From NCBI GenBank assembly GCA_002418285.1, contig DIDT01000066.1:62001-126000 (forward strand): DNA of 64,000 nucleotides, written 5' to 3'. Shown here piece by piece: positions 17,681-26,768 of the stretch. Every line of letters starts with the position of its first letter. Position 1 is the first letter of the stretch. The translations under genes were made by a program, and so were the position numbers. The DNA is from Phycisphaerales bacterium UBA5793. GTDB taxonomy: Bacteria; Planctomycetota; Phycisphaerae; Phycisphaerales; UBA5793. The notes beneath the pieces were generated by a model. The model was given only the letters and a program-made list of their open reading frames with translations, was not told where the DNA came from and did no database searches.

Positions 17681-18202
17681 TTACTTACGGGTCCGTGATT
17701 TCCCGGTTTTCGCCGGAGCGGCCTTCAACGCGTCCAGAACCTGCTTCGCATGGCCGTTGGGCTTGACCTTGTCAAAGCGATGCGCGACTTGGCCGGTCGG
17801 GCCGATGATGTAGGTCGTACGCAGGACGCCCATGTACTTGCGGCCGTACATGCTCTTCTCCGCCCAAACGCCGTACTTGTCACAGGTCCGGGGGGTGCCG
17901 TCCACGCCGGGCACGTCGGCAAGAAGTGTGAAGTTCAGGTTATGCTTGTCAGCAAACTTGCAGTGCGACTTGCTGTCGTCAGGCGAAACGCCGAGCACCA
18001 CCGCGCCGGCCTTCTTGAACGCCGCAGCTGCATCACGGAACTCCTGCGCCTCGACCGTGCAACCGCTCGTGTCATCCTTCGGGTAGAAGTAGAGAACAAC
18101 GGAGTTGCCGGCAAAGTCCGCAAGGCGGTGCCTGTCGCCGTTCTGGTCTGGCAGGTTGAATGCGGGCGCCTTCATCCCCGGCTCGATGAGTGATCCGCTC
18201 AT
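17681..18202 (-). CDS. bcp: Bcp/PrxQ-type peroxiredoxin
   Basis: 173 aa thiol peroxidase of the AhpC/TSA family that reduces hydroperoxides in the cytoplasm. The peroxidatic cysteine is Cys48 in PKDDTSGCTVEAQEF. In many Bcp proteins a resolving cysteine follows five residues later; here that position is Gln, so the enzyme may be a 1-Cys type or use one of the other two cysteines (SHCKFADK and RTCDKYG). The C-terminus has a short basic tail (KTGKSRTRK). AAGGAGC precedes the ATG. It sits upstream of purD and downstream of a beta-propeller gene on the same strand. Confidence 0.93.
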   Translation of the reverse strand: MSGSLIEPGMKAPAFNLPDQNGDRHRLADFAGNSVVLYFYPKDDTSGCTVEAQEFRDAAAAFKKAGAVVLGVSPDDSKSHCKFADKHNLNFTLLADVPGVDGTPRTCDKYGVWAEKSMYGRKYMGVLRTTYIIGPTGQVAHRFDKVKPNGHAKQVLDALKAAPAKTGKSRTRK

Positions 18203-18353
18203 GGGTTGATGCTCCTTGGGTGCATCGTTGGCACTCGACGCAAACTGGTCACATCAGGCAGATGCTCGAATCGGCCGGCGCATGCAGCCCGAGGCGAGTT
18301 TCCTCGGCGTCTGGCTCCGCCAGGAGCATCGCTGCGCGTGTCAGCAGTCCGGG

Positions 18354-20705
18354 CTACTCGATTCGCGCAACGTTGCTCTTTTTACACAGTGGCAGTTCAA
18401 GCAACTGGAGGGACTGGCCACACACCACGGAACCAGTCGTTGAATGAAGCGTCCTGGATCCATCCGAGCCCGCGTAGCCAGTGTACACGACGCGGATCCG
18501 AGGGCCGCCAACATTCAGGAGGGTGCTCGCGCAGGCAAACGCTGGCGGAATCCTGAACAGATGTCCATCCTCGCCGAACACGACTGCGACCGGTATCTCG
18601 GGAGTGGCGCCGGACCAGGAGACTTCAATCAGCCCGCCCGATGGGCAGGATGAGACGACATTAAGCACGGGACCCTGCAGCTTCACTTTCAGCGCAAACG
18701 CATCATTCAATGATCCATGATGCCCATTGAGCCGCCCCTCAAAGTCCGGTGATTGCGTTGTTCCAACCACAATCGCTTCCTGCGTGCCGGAGACGGCCAG
18801 GCCGCGGCCATCGTCTCCCCCGCGCCCACCGAGAAAGCTCATCGCGGTTTGCAGGCCGACTCTGTTTACGCTGGCCGCGAAGGCATCGCTCTCGCCAAGG
18901 TGATAGGTGTTGTTCTGTCCCTCGAAATCCCATGACTCGGTCTCCCCGGCGATCATGGCATCCCCAAGTGAGTCGATCGAGATGGCTTGCCCGTCATCCA
19001 CATCGGTTCCGCCGAGATAAATCGACCACAGCAGTGACCCGAGGGGGCTCACCTTGGCGACATACGCGTCGAAGGAACCGTGGTTCTCGTTGACCGCACC
19101 CTCGAAGTCCGGTGACGAACTTCCGCCGGTGAGCAGCAGATTGTCATCGGCGTCGATGGCGATGAAACCGCCGCGCTCCCATCCGGAGCCGCCAAGATAC
19201 CGGGTCCAGATGAGATCACCTGAGGAGCTGAGTCGTGTCACGAATCCGTCGAATGCACCACCATGGTGCTCATCGAGTGCCCCATCGAAGTTGATCGAAC
19301 TGGTCTCTCCCGAGACGAACGGTTCGCCAGTTTCGTTCAGCGCCAAACCAAGAGCGCGATCGGTGCCATCGCCACCAAGGTATCGCATCCACTCCGCGGC
19401 ACCGTTCGCTGCATTCGCTCTGACGACGAATGCTTCGAGTTGTTGGTGGGATACGTTGCGTCGACCTTCGAAATCACTTGAATCGGTCGCGCCCGCCACG
19501 AATGCATGACCATCATTGTCGATTGCGATGTCGAACGCAATCTCGCCGCCGCCACCGCCCAAGTACGACATCTGGGCGGGAACGCCGCTGGGATCAAGTC
19601 GGGCCATGAAAGCATCGGAGGCCCCGCCATGATAATTGTTGTTTCGCTCTGCAAAGTCCGGAGAGGCGGTTTGCCCCGCGATCCAGATCTGGTCCGCGGC
19701 GTCGACGGAGATCGCCTGGCCACTGTCCCCATTCCTCCCACCCAAGTAGGTCATCCACTGCACAGCCCCAGATGGGTCGAGTTTGAGTACAAAGGCATCT
19801 GTCCCGCCCCACGGCGTGTTGCGTCGTTGCTCGAAATCTGTCGATTCAGTGTCTCCAGTGACATAGATAAATCCGTCGGGACTCACCGCGACGTCCTGGG
19901 CCTGATCGCTGAACGTCCCACCGAGGTACGTCATCCACGCCACATCGGGATCAATCGTGAGTCCGCGTGATGGATCGACAGGACCGGCGAGAGCGATTCG
20001 GTATGTTTGATCGTCGAGCAATTCAAAGTGCGCGGGGACGTATTCACGATGACCGTTCGATTCCTGCCATGCGACTGGAGCTCCATCACGGAGAACACCG
20101 ACCATCGTTTTGATGTGCAGCTCACCGGCATCGGTGATGCACAACACGTCGCTTCCGGAGAGTGACAGGCTGATCGACGAGTAGTCGGCACCCGGCGCGA
20201 CATGAAACTCGTACTTGAGTATTCCAGCGCTGCTACCGGTAACGTGCAAACTCACCCCGTCATAGAGATTCTTGTAGACGACCTCACCCCAGGTCGGCAC
20301 ATTTGTTGCCGATCCGCGTCCCTCATCTCCGAAGCAGTAGTTGAGCCTTGCTCGCTGGGGCATGGCTCCATTGGGAAGGACATGGTTGCTTTGAGGAAAC
20401 GTAATTGCGAGCGTCAAATCATCGGGTTGGGACAGCGGGCGAAGCTGGCTGGACTCCCTCGCCGACCCCTTCAAATGCATCGTCAACGCCGATTCGCGGA
20501 AGGCAATCTCTAGGCCGGGGGAACTGAAGCCGTAGATCACGTTGGAATCCGGCCACTGGCCGCGATTCGGTACGAAGTAGATGCCCTTCGATCCACTGGG
20601 CAGTGCATCCATACGGTTGGCAACTTTGGCGGTGGCCACCGCACTTGAGAAGGTGACACCACCAATTGCCAGAAACCACATCGCCCTTTTCCAAAAGTGC
20701 ATCAT
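18354..20705 (-). CDS. Secreted SBBP-type beta-propeller protein with four-Cys C-terminal domain
   Basis: 783 aa from the ATG at 20705, chosen because AAAGGAAC precedes it and a signal peptide follows (MMHFWKRAMWFLAIGG...). Residues about 40-235 form the N-terminal module common to SBBP proteins (GIYFVPNRGQWPDSNVIYGF). Seven repeats of about 55 residues follow, marked by YLGG or FLGG (WMTYLGGTFSDQA, WMTYLGGRNGDSG and so on) and each with a DFEG..N..HGG segment; together they likely fold as a seven-bladed propeller. The last about 100 residues have cysteines in SCPSGG, FACAST, VVCGQS and LCKKSN and end SNVARIE. Likely extracellular and binding rather than catalytic. Paralogue of the next gene upstream. 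Confidence 0.88.
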   Translation of the reverse strand: MMHFWKRAMWFLAIGGVTFSSAVATAKVANRMDALPSGSKGIYFVPNRGQWPDSNVIYGFSSPGLEIAFRESALTMHLKGSARESSQLRPLSQPDDLTLAITFPQSNHVLPNGAMPQRARLNYCFGDEGRGSATNVPTWGEVVYKNLYDGVSLHVTGSSAGILKYEFHVAPGADYSSISLSLSGSDVLCITDAGELHIKTMVGVLRDGAPVAWQESNGHREYVPAHFELLDDQTYRIALAGPVDPSRGLTIDPDVAWMTYLGGTFSDQAQDVAVSPDGFIYVTGDTESTDFEQRRNTPWGGTDAFVLKLDPSGAVQWMTYLGGRNGDSGQAISVDAADQIWIAGQTASPDFAERNNNYHGGASDAFMARLDPSGVPAQMSYLGGGGGEIAFDIAIDNDGHAFVAGATDSSDFEGRRNVSHQQLEAFVVRANAANGAAEWMRYLGGDGTDRALGLALNETGEPFVSGETSSINFDGALDEHHGGAFDGFVTRLSSSGDLIWTRYLGGSGWERGGFIAIDADDNLLLTGGSSSPDFEGAVNENHGSFDAYVAKVSPLGSLLWSIYLGGTDVDDGQAISIDSLGDAMIAGETESWDFEGQNNTYHLGESDAFAASVNRVGLQTAMSFLGGRGGDDGRGLAVSGTQEAIVVGTTQSPDFEGRLNGHHGSLNDAFALKVKLQGPVLNVVSSCPSGGLIEVSWSGATPEIPVAVVFGEDGHLFRIPPAFACASTLLNVGGPRIRVVYTGYAGSDGSRTLHSTTGSVVCGQSLQLLELPLCKKSNVARIE

Positions 20706-20940
20706 CGGTTTGTTCCTTTCCGCAGGCGCGACCACCGGCCCTCGAGTAGAAGTCGCCGACGGCACTCGGATCAACTCGGTCCTGGCGGCAACATTGGCAG
20801 ATTACCGAGAATCTACTTGAATCGCAAGCGAATCTCGGACGATTCTTCCGGGCTCGAGCTCGCATGGCGCTTTCGCCAGCTTCCAGTGATTCGCAATGCT
20901 CTCATCTTCCATGCAATGAATGTGGTTGAGTGAGACCACA

Positions 20941-23367
20941 TCACTCGATTCGAACCACATTGCTCGTCATACAGCTGGCCACGTCGAGCAGCTGGAGGTA
21001 GCCACCGCAGGCGCCGGGACCAGTGCTGGAGTTGAGGTTTCGCGAGCCGTTCTGGCCAGCGGCGCCCTGGTAGGCATTCTGCAATTGGTTGCTGCCCAGA
21101 CCCAGAGCCGTGCCGGCGCAGGGGTTGCCGTTGGGGATTCGGAATGAGCCGGTATTTCGCGCATAGAGCAGAACGATCGTGCCGCCACCCGTGGCGCCGT
21201 TCCATGCAATCTGGATGGGGCCGCCGGTCGGACAGGTGGCTGTAACGGTCAGGACGGGAGGCTGGGCGAGGATGACTTTGGCTACGAATGCATCGCCACC
21301 GCCGTGGTAGGCATTCGTGGCTCCTTCGAAGTCGCTCGACTGGGTGGAGCCGGAAATGAACGCATCACCTGCGGTGTTGAGCGTCACGCCGGCGCAATCA
21401 TCGGATCGTGAACCGCCAATGAACGTCGCCCAGGCAAGCACGCCCGAGGCGCTCACCTTGGCGATGAAGGCATCCTGAACACCGCGATGCTCATTGGTTC
21501 GACCGGGAAAATCGGCGGAGTAGGTGTACCCCGAGATGAGCGGATCGCCGGCCGCGTCGAGCGCGATACCGATGGCGCCGTCGTCATCGCTTCCACCAAG
21601 ATAGGTCATCCACTGGAGTGCGCCCGAAGCGCTCACCCGCACCAACGCTCCATCCTCGAACTGGTAGGCATTGTTTCGCCCTTCGAAATCCGGCGAATCC
21701 GTGTACGCGGGCATGAAGACGTCGTCGGCGGCATTGACCACGAGATCGAAGTTCTCCTCGCGACCGCTTCCGCCGAGGTAGGTCGCCCACTGGATTGATC
21801 CAGACGGATTGAGCTTGGCGATGAACGCGTCGCGCGATCCGCCGTGGTACGCGTTGTTGCTTCCTTCGAAGTCGGTGGAACTGGTGTTGCCGCTGACGAG
21901 ACAGTTCCCCTGGCTGTCAAGGTCAATACCTACCGCGGGTTCAATTCCGTTGCCGCCGAGGTAAGTCGCCCACTGGACCGCTCCCGCCGGGCTGACCTTG
22001 AAGACGATGGCGTCGTGCACACCACCGTGATGATCGTTCGTCCGTCCTTCCACGTCGATTGAGCGCGAGCGGCCGGCGACAAAGCAGTTGCCAGCAGCAT
22101 CAAGAGTGATGCCGAAGCCGTAGTCAGTAGATGTTCCTCCCAGGAAAGTCATCCACTCGACGGCGCCGGAGGGATTCACCTTGACAACGAAGGCGTCATC
22201 GGTCCCGCCATGGTGTTCGTTGAGCTTCCCGTCGAAGTCGGTCGAGACGGTGTTGCCCGTGACGTAAGCGTTCCCCAAGCCATCCATTGCGATTCCAAAG
22301 TCTTCGTCATAGGCCGAGCCGCCCAGATACGTCACCCACTGAAGCACTCCGAACGCATTGACTTTTGCGACGTAGATGTCCTTGGGATGCGTGCCGTGAT
22401 GTTCGTTGGTGCGTCCCTCGAAGTCCGTGGAGAAGGTATTTCCTGCGACGTAGGCATTGTCGTCGCCGTCGAGGGCGACGCGATAGCCTGCGTCTTCGTC
22501 GCTTCCGCCGAGGTAAGTCATCCAATCCACATCGGGATCGAGGATAAGTTCGTGCGCAGGATCGACCGGACCATCGAGCGCAATGCGGTATGTATGATCG
22601 TCCTGCAGTTCGAATCGCGCAGGAACCGGCGTGCGTCCGGCGTTACTGCGCTGCCAAACGAGAGGAGCAGCGTCAGTCAGCGTTCCGAACTTCGTGTTGA
22701 TGTGCAGGTTGCCCGCACTGTCGATGCACAGCGAATCAACTCCCTGATACGCAATACTGATTTGCGACGCGTCGGCGCCCGGCGCAACATGAAACTCGTA
22801 TTTGAGAATACCATTTGCATTCCCCATCACATGCAGGTCCACGCCGTCGTAGAGATTCTCGTAGACCACCTGAGCGAAGGAAGCGATGTTTCTGGCGCGG
22901 CTGCGGCTATCACCACCCACAAAGTAGTTGAACCTGGCGGCTTGCCGGTGCGCGCCGACAGGGGTGACGTCCTTGCTCCCTGGGAAGGTGACGGCGAGAA
23001 TTGCGTTTTCCCAAGCCGCGACAGAGGTTCCGTCGGGATTTGGCGTATCGGCATTGATCACCCGCATCCGAGCGAACGCAGAGCCATCGCCCTGCCTTGT
23101 GGGTATTGAATCGCCTGGCCTGATCAACCTGGCGAGGTGCATCGTCATTGAAGATGTACGGAAAGCGACGTCGAGTTCGTCGGCGACATACCCGAACGCC
23201 ACGTCCGGGTTAGACCATTGGCCCTCATTGGGGACAAAGTAGACGCCGCGCAGGCCAAGCTGCAACGTCTCGGCGAAGTCCGGCTGACGGGCGAGCGAAT
23301 GGGTCAACGAAATAGAAACGCAACTCGCAGCAGCAAGTCGCAGGACGAGGTGTCTGATCTGGTTCAT
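20941..23367 (-). CDS. Secreted SBBP-type beta-propeller protein with four-Cys C-terminal domain (paralogue)
   Basis: 808 aa from the ATG at 23367 (AGGAGAG upstream; signal peptide from MNQIRHLVLRLAAASC). The architecture repeats that of the 18354-20705 protein: an N-terminal module (GVYFVPNEGQWSNPDVAFGY, then RFNYFVGG and VYENLYDGVDLHV), seven propeller repeats with (W)xTYLGG signatures and DFEGRTNEHHG-like segments, and a C-terminal domain with cysteines in TCPTGG, NPCAGT, GACGGY and ASCMTSN, ending SNVVRIE. The two genes are head-to-tail with a 235-nt gap, indicating an old tandem duplication. No catalytic residues seen. Confidence 0.88.
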   Translation of the reverse strand: MNQIRHLVLRLAAASCVSISLTHSLARQPDFAETLQLGLRGVYFVPNEGQWSNPDVAFGYVADELDVAFRTSSMTMHLARLIRPGDSIPTRQGDGSAFARMRVINADTPNPDGTSVAAWENAILAVTFPGSKDVTPVGAHRQAARFNYFVGGDSRSRARNIASFAQVVYENLYDGVDLHVMGNANGILKYEFHVAPGADASQISIAYQGVDSLCIDSAGNLHINTKFGTLTDAAPLVWQRSNAGRTPVPARFELQDDHTYRIALDGPVDPAHELILDPDVDWMTYLGGSDEDAGYRVALDGDDNAYVAGNTFSTDFEGRTNEHHGTHPKDIYVAKVNAFGVLQWVTYLGGSAYDEDFGIAMDGLGNAYVTGNTVSTDFDGKLNEHHGGTDDAFVVKVNPSGAVEWMTFLGGTSTDYGFGITLDAAGNCFVAGRSRSIDVEGRTNDHHGGVHDAIVFKVSPAGAVQWATYLGGNGIEPAVGIDLDSQGNCLVSGNTSSTDFEGSNNAYHGGSRDAFIAKLNPSGSIQWATYLGGSGREENFDLVVNAADDVFMPAYTDSPDFEGRNNAYQFEDGALVRVSASGALQWMTYLGGSDDDGAIGIALDAAGDPLISGYTYSADFPGRTNEHRGVQDAFIAKVSASGVLAWATFIGGSRSDDCAGVTLNTAGDAFISGSTQSSDFEGATNAYHGGGDAFVAKVILAQPPVLTVTATCPTGGPIQIAWNGATGGGTIVLLYARNTGSFRIPNGNPCAGTALGLGSNQLQNAYQGAAGQNGSRNLNSSTGPGACGGYLQLLDVASCMTSNVVRIE

Positions 23368-23522
23368 GACGCTCTTCTCTCCTGTTGGTTTGCTCGCTCG
23401 TGCGCCGACCGCGAAACAACGGCCTCGGATCAATCCGAGGCAAGGCTCAGAAATCGCCACCGCCAAGATACCGGAAGATCAGTTCAAATACAGGAAGAAA
23501 ACCCGATTTCCACAAAATTGCT

Positions 23523-23966
23523 TCACCGACCGGGATTGGCGGGCTCTTCTGATGGCTTGCCAACGATAAAGAATTCGTGGATTCCTGATCCGCGCAAGCG
23601 GTTCACCAGTTCGATGAACGTCGGCAGGCGGTCGGCACGGCCATCCATGTCGGCGGCAAGGTAGACGCGTGCATCCGGTTTGGCGGCCAGTTGCTCCACT
23701 AGCGTGGCTACGACGGAGTCCAGATCTGTGGATACGGCGTCGACAAAGAGCGCGCCGTCCGCATCCAAAGTGATGGAGATGGCGTCAACATTCGTCGCTG
23801 CGCGCCCCTTGCTCAGCTCGGGCAGCTGAACAGGCAGCACCTCGGCGCGGATCAGCAGCACCATCGCGTAGATGAAGAACGCCAGAAGAAGGAAGATCAC
23901 ATCCAGCAGCGGCATGATCTCGAGACGCGGCTCAAGCGAGTTTTCGCGGAGAATGCGAACAGCCAT
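23523..23966 (-). CDS. ExbD/TolR-family protein, without an ExbB/TolQ partner nearby
   Basis: 147 aa from the ATG at 23966. One N-terminal membrane helix follows EIMPLLDVIFLLLAFFIYAM; the Asp in PLLDVIF is the proton-path residue conserved in ExbD/TolR. The periplasmic part (about 50-135) has the family's beta-alpha pattern (ISITLDADGALFVDA, ARVYLAADMD). ExbD works with ExbB/TolQ to convert proton motive force into work on TonB or TolA; no ExbB is adjacent. An upstream in-frame ATG at 23996 would overlap the divergent promoter region and was not chosen. Confidence 0.88.
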   Translation of the reverse strand: MAVRILRENSLEPRLEIMPLLDVIFLLLAFFIYAMVLLIRAEVLPVQLPELSKGRAATNVDAISITLDADGALFVDAVSTDLDSVVATLVEQLAAKPDARVYLAADMDGRADRLPTFIELVNRLRGSGIHEFFIVGKPSEEPANPGR

Positions 23967-24037
23967 GGTTGGATTGTAGTGGATCCTCGCCGTCACATCG
24001 TCGGCGTTTGGCCGATCGGGACCGACTATGGTTCGCC

Positions 24038-24916
24038 GTGCAGTTTCAGACGAACTTTACTGACGCCAAGGCGGTCATCGACCTGCTTGATCGGGCCGGC
24101 CTTGCCTTGCGGGAGTCGCCTTTGCGACGCGGCTCGGCCGTCCATCTCCCGCGATGCGGCCGGCTCATCGCCACCGGCGACCTGCACGACAACCCCTTCC
24201 ACCTCGACAAGATCCTGCGCCTCGCTCGTCTGGACGCGTCCTTGAGTCATCATGTGACGCTTCATGAACTGATCCATGGCGAGAATTTGATCAACGGCAT
24301 GGACTTCAGCCACCGCATGCTGCTGCGTGCGGCCGAGCTGGTGGTACGCTATCCACAGCAGGCGCACCCGCTGCTGGCGAATCATGAGATGTCACAGATG
24401 ATGGGACGCGGCGTAAGCAAAGGGGCGGGCGATTCGGTTGCGCTGTTCAACGACGCCGTCGAGTTCGCCTTTGGAGACGACGCTGAGAAGGTGACGGAGG
24501 CGATTCACCGGTTTCTGCACGCGTGGCCGCTGGCGCTGATCACGGAGTCAGGTGTGCTGTGCGCCCACAGTCTGCCCGCCGAACACGCCATGAAGCAGTT
24601 CGATCCGAAGGTGCTGGAGCGGGAGTTGGTGGAGGCGGATTTTGGGCCGCGCACCGGATCGGCGTACCTGATGGTCTGGGGTCGCCGACACAGCGCGGCC
24701 CATCTTGACCGCCTTGCCGAGCTGTTCGGGGTCAGGGCCTTCTGCATCGGTCACGAGCATGCCGAGGCCGGGTCGGAGCCGCTGGCTCACCGGGGCATCA
24801 TTCTCAACAGCGACCACGAGCACGCCGCGGTTCTGGTGCTGGATCTGTCGGCAGAACCCCAGCCGGATGAATGGGTTTGGGCCGTTCGCTCGCTTTCCTC
24901 GCTCGATGCGAGCTAG
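24038..24916 (+). CDS. Calcineurin-like metallophosphoesterase
   Basis: About 292 aa. I prefer the GTG at 24038; an in-frame ATG at 23969 lies in the 71-nt spacer to the divergent exbD-like gene and gives an Arg-rich leader. Metal-site motifs are visible: GDLHDNPFHLDKIL (the D-x-H signature), a shifted GN-H-E equivalent in PLLANHEMSQMM, and GHEHAE near the C-terminus (the GHxH signature). SLPAEH and GRRH supply further histidines. The family hydrolyses phosphoesters of varied substrates, often nucleotides or phosphoproteins; the substrate cannot be read here. No signal peptide is seen, so a cytoplasmic location is likely. Confidence 0.82.
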   Translation: MQFQTNFTDAKAVIDLLDRAGLALRESPLRRGSAVHLPRCGRLIATGDLHDNPFHLDKILRLARLDASLSHHVTLHELIHGENLINGMDFSHRMLLRAAELVVRYPQQAHPLLANHEMSQMMGRGVSKGAGDSVALFNDAVEFAFGDDAEKVTEAIHRFLHAWPLALITESGVLCAHSLPAEHAMKQFDPKVLERELVEADFGPRTGSAYLMVWGRRHSAAHLDRLAELFGVRAFCIGHEHAEAGSEPLAHRGIILNSDHEHAAVLVLDLSAEPQPDEWVWAVRSLSSLDAS

Positions 24917-24995
24917 CCGAGGGGAGCGACCTCGGGATGGGTTTGTCTGTTTTGGCAGGATCGGCGAAAAGACGGATGAAATCGGACCCTGAGGT

Positions 24996-25092
24996 GGTTG
25001 TAGAGGAACGGGCTACAACCTTCCGCGTCGGAAGGTGGCCTTGTGTCGTCGGGGGGCGCCGGGCGTCTCTTCAGCCAGGGTGTGGCTGAAGA
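24996..25092 (+). other. Three consecutive hairpins before the first M14 peptidase gene
   Basis: Three inverted repeats follow in less than 100 nt: GGTTGTAG...CTACAACC (24996-25020), CCTTCCG...CGGAAGG (25019-25035, sharing 2 nt with the first) and TCTTCAGCCA...TGGCTGAAGA (25068-25092). They lie between the phosphoesterase stop and the peptidase start, without a clear T tract, so they could be a terminator, a structured leader or both. Confidence 0.45.
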
Positions 25093-25140
25093 ACCGGTTT
25101 CTGTTGCAATCCTAGAAAGTTCCTACGAGGAGATTCCGTC

Positions 25141-26706
25141 ATGTTGATTCGACGCACGTCTGCGTTGGCGTTCACAATCGTCGCTTCTGCGTGCCTGATG
25201 CCGACCGGTGCAGCATGGGCACAGCACGAGGTCGCGGCTCCGGCACCCGTTCGGTTTGACGGCCACAAGGTCGTTCGGGCCAACATCGAGAGCCAGCGTG
25301 ACCTCCGCATCATGGAAACGCTCAGCCCGGACTGCTGGTCACACGGCAGCGGCATCGGCCAAGTGGACTATCGGATCCCGCCCGAGGCTCTCGACGCTCT
25401 CGCCGCCTCCGGCGTGGAGTACCAGGTGATGATCGACGATGTGCAGACGCTTATCGATGCCGAACAACAAGGCGGTCACGGCGATGGGTGGTACGACAAC
25501 TATCACAACCTCGCCGAGATCGAGCAGTACATGCAGGATCTGGCTACCGCGTATCCCGATCTCGTGGATCTGATCGACGTCGGCCTTTCGTTGGAGAACC
25601 GGCACATCCGGGGCATTCGCATTCATAATCCCAACGGAGGAACCGGCAATCCTGACGTCCTGTTCCACGGCGCCATTCACGCCCGCGAGTGGATCACCAC
25701 GATGGCCAACACGTACATCATGGACCAACTGCTTTCCGCTTATGGCAGCGACCCCGAGATCACGGCGCTGGTCAATCAACTGAACTTTCACATCATTCCC
25801 GTGATGAACGTGGATGGATACTCCTACACTTGGACGAACAATCGCATGTGGCGCAAGAACCGGCGCAACAATGGAGGGTCCTACGGCGTCGATCTCAATC
25901 GCAACTTCAGCACGGGTTGGGGTGGTGAAGGTTCGAGCAGTCGTGGCAGCAGCGAGACCTACCGGGGCACCGCGCCCTTCTCCGAGCCCGAATCGCAGGC
26001 GATGCGCGACTACGAACTCGCCCTGCCGAACTTCCAGGGGTTCATCGATATTCACTCCTACGGCCAGCTCATCCTCCAGCCCTGGGGCTACACATCACAG
26101 CTGCCGCCGGACCACGCGACATTCCAGACCATCGGCGCCGACATGGAAACGGTCATGGAGTCGCTCTACGGCAAGAACTGGACGCACGGTCCCACGTATA
26201 CGACGATCTACCCGGCGTCCGGCGTGACGCTTGACTGGGCCTACGCCGAAGCAGGCGCATGGGGCCTGAGTTTCGAACTGCGCGATACGGGCCAATTCGG
26301 TTTCCTGCTGCCGACTGACCAGATCATTCCTTCATCGGAAGAAGCCTTCGCCGGCGCGATGGTACTGGCGCGGTTCATCGCGGCGAACTTCAGTGCGATG
26401 AATCTGACCGTCGGCACGCTCGTCGCTGGTCAGAATGGACAGTTCGACATCACCGACGGCACCTCAAACACGCTGACTTACCTTGCGTACAGCGTGCGTG
26501 GCCCGGGCAGCACGTACATCGCGCCTCTCGGCGTCACCCTTGATCTGCGCAGCCCGATTCAAGCGGGCCCGGCGAAGATGAGTGACGCCAACGGCCACGC
26601 CTCCTGGTCACTTCCAATCCCCAACGGCACGACTGGCCGGGATGTGTGGTTCCAGGGGGCTCAGCGCGGGAGCACCACAGATGTGGTCCACACCACGATC
26701 AACTGA
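25141..26706 (+). CDS. Secreted M14 zinc carboxypeptidase
   Basis: 521 aa, with AGGAG 9 nt upstream. A signal peptide (1-27, ending AWAQ) and a propeptide-like region (about 30-115) precede the M14 domain (about 118-420). Zinc ligands fit H180 and E183 in GAIHAREW and H305 in DIHSYGQL; RMWRKNRR and VDLNRNF supply substrate-binding residues; E379 in FELRDTGQFGF is the general base. It removes C-terminal residues from peptides outside the cell. The last about 98 residues (from LTVGTLVAGQNG) form a beta domain shared with the neighbour at 26981 and different from the four-Cys domain; it ends TDVVHTTIN. The two M14 genes are tandem paralogues. Confidence 0.93.
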   Translation: MLIRRTSALAFTIVASACLMPTGAAWAQHEVAAPAPVRFDGHKVVRANIESQRDLRIMETLSPDCWSHGSGIGQVDYRIPPEALDALAASGVEYQVMIDDVQTLIDAEQQGGHGDGWYDNYHNLAEIEQYMQDLATAYPDLVDLIDVGLSLENRHIRGIRIHNPNGGTGNPDVLFHGAIHAREWITTMANTYIMDQLLSAYGSDPEITALVNQLNFHIIPVMNVDGYSYTWTNNRMWRKNRRNNGGSYGVDLNRNFSTGWGGEGSSSRGSSETYRGTAPFSEPESQAMRDYELALPNFQGFIDIHSYGQLILQPWGYTSQLPPDHATFQTIGADMETVMESLYGKNWTHGPTYTTIYPASGVTLDWAYAEAGAWGLSFELRDTGQFGFLLPTDQIIPSSEEAFAGAMVLARFIAANFSAMNLTVGTLVAGQNGQFDITDGTSNTLTYLAYSVRGPGSTYIAPLGVTLDLRSPIQAGPAKMSDANGHASWSLPIPNGTTGRDVWFQGAQRGSTTDVVHTTIN

Positions 26707-26736
26707 TTGCCCGGCGTAGTGAGTGACGACTCCTGT

Positions 26737-26768
26737 GGCCCGGAGCACCTTGCTTCGGGCCGCTTTTT
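26737..26768 (+). terminator. Rho-independent terminator of the first M14 gene
   Basis: A 10-bp stem with one wobble (GGCCCGGAGC...GCTTCGGGCC) and a 5-nt loop is followed by GCTTTTTCG, 30 nt past the stop codon. Confidence 0.88.
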
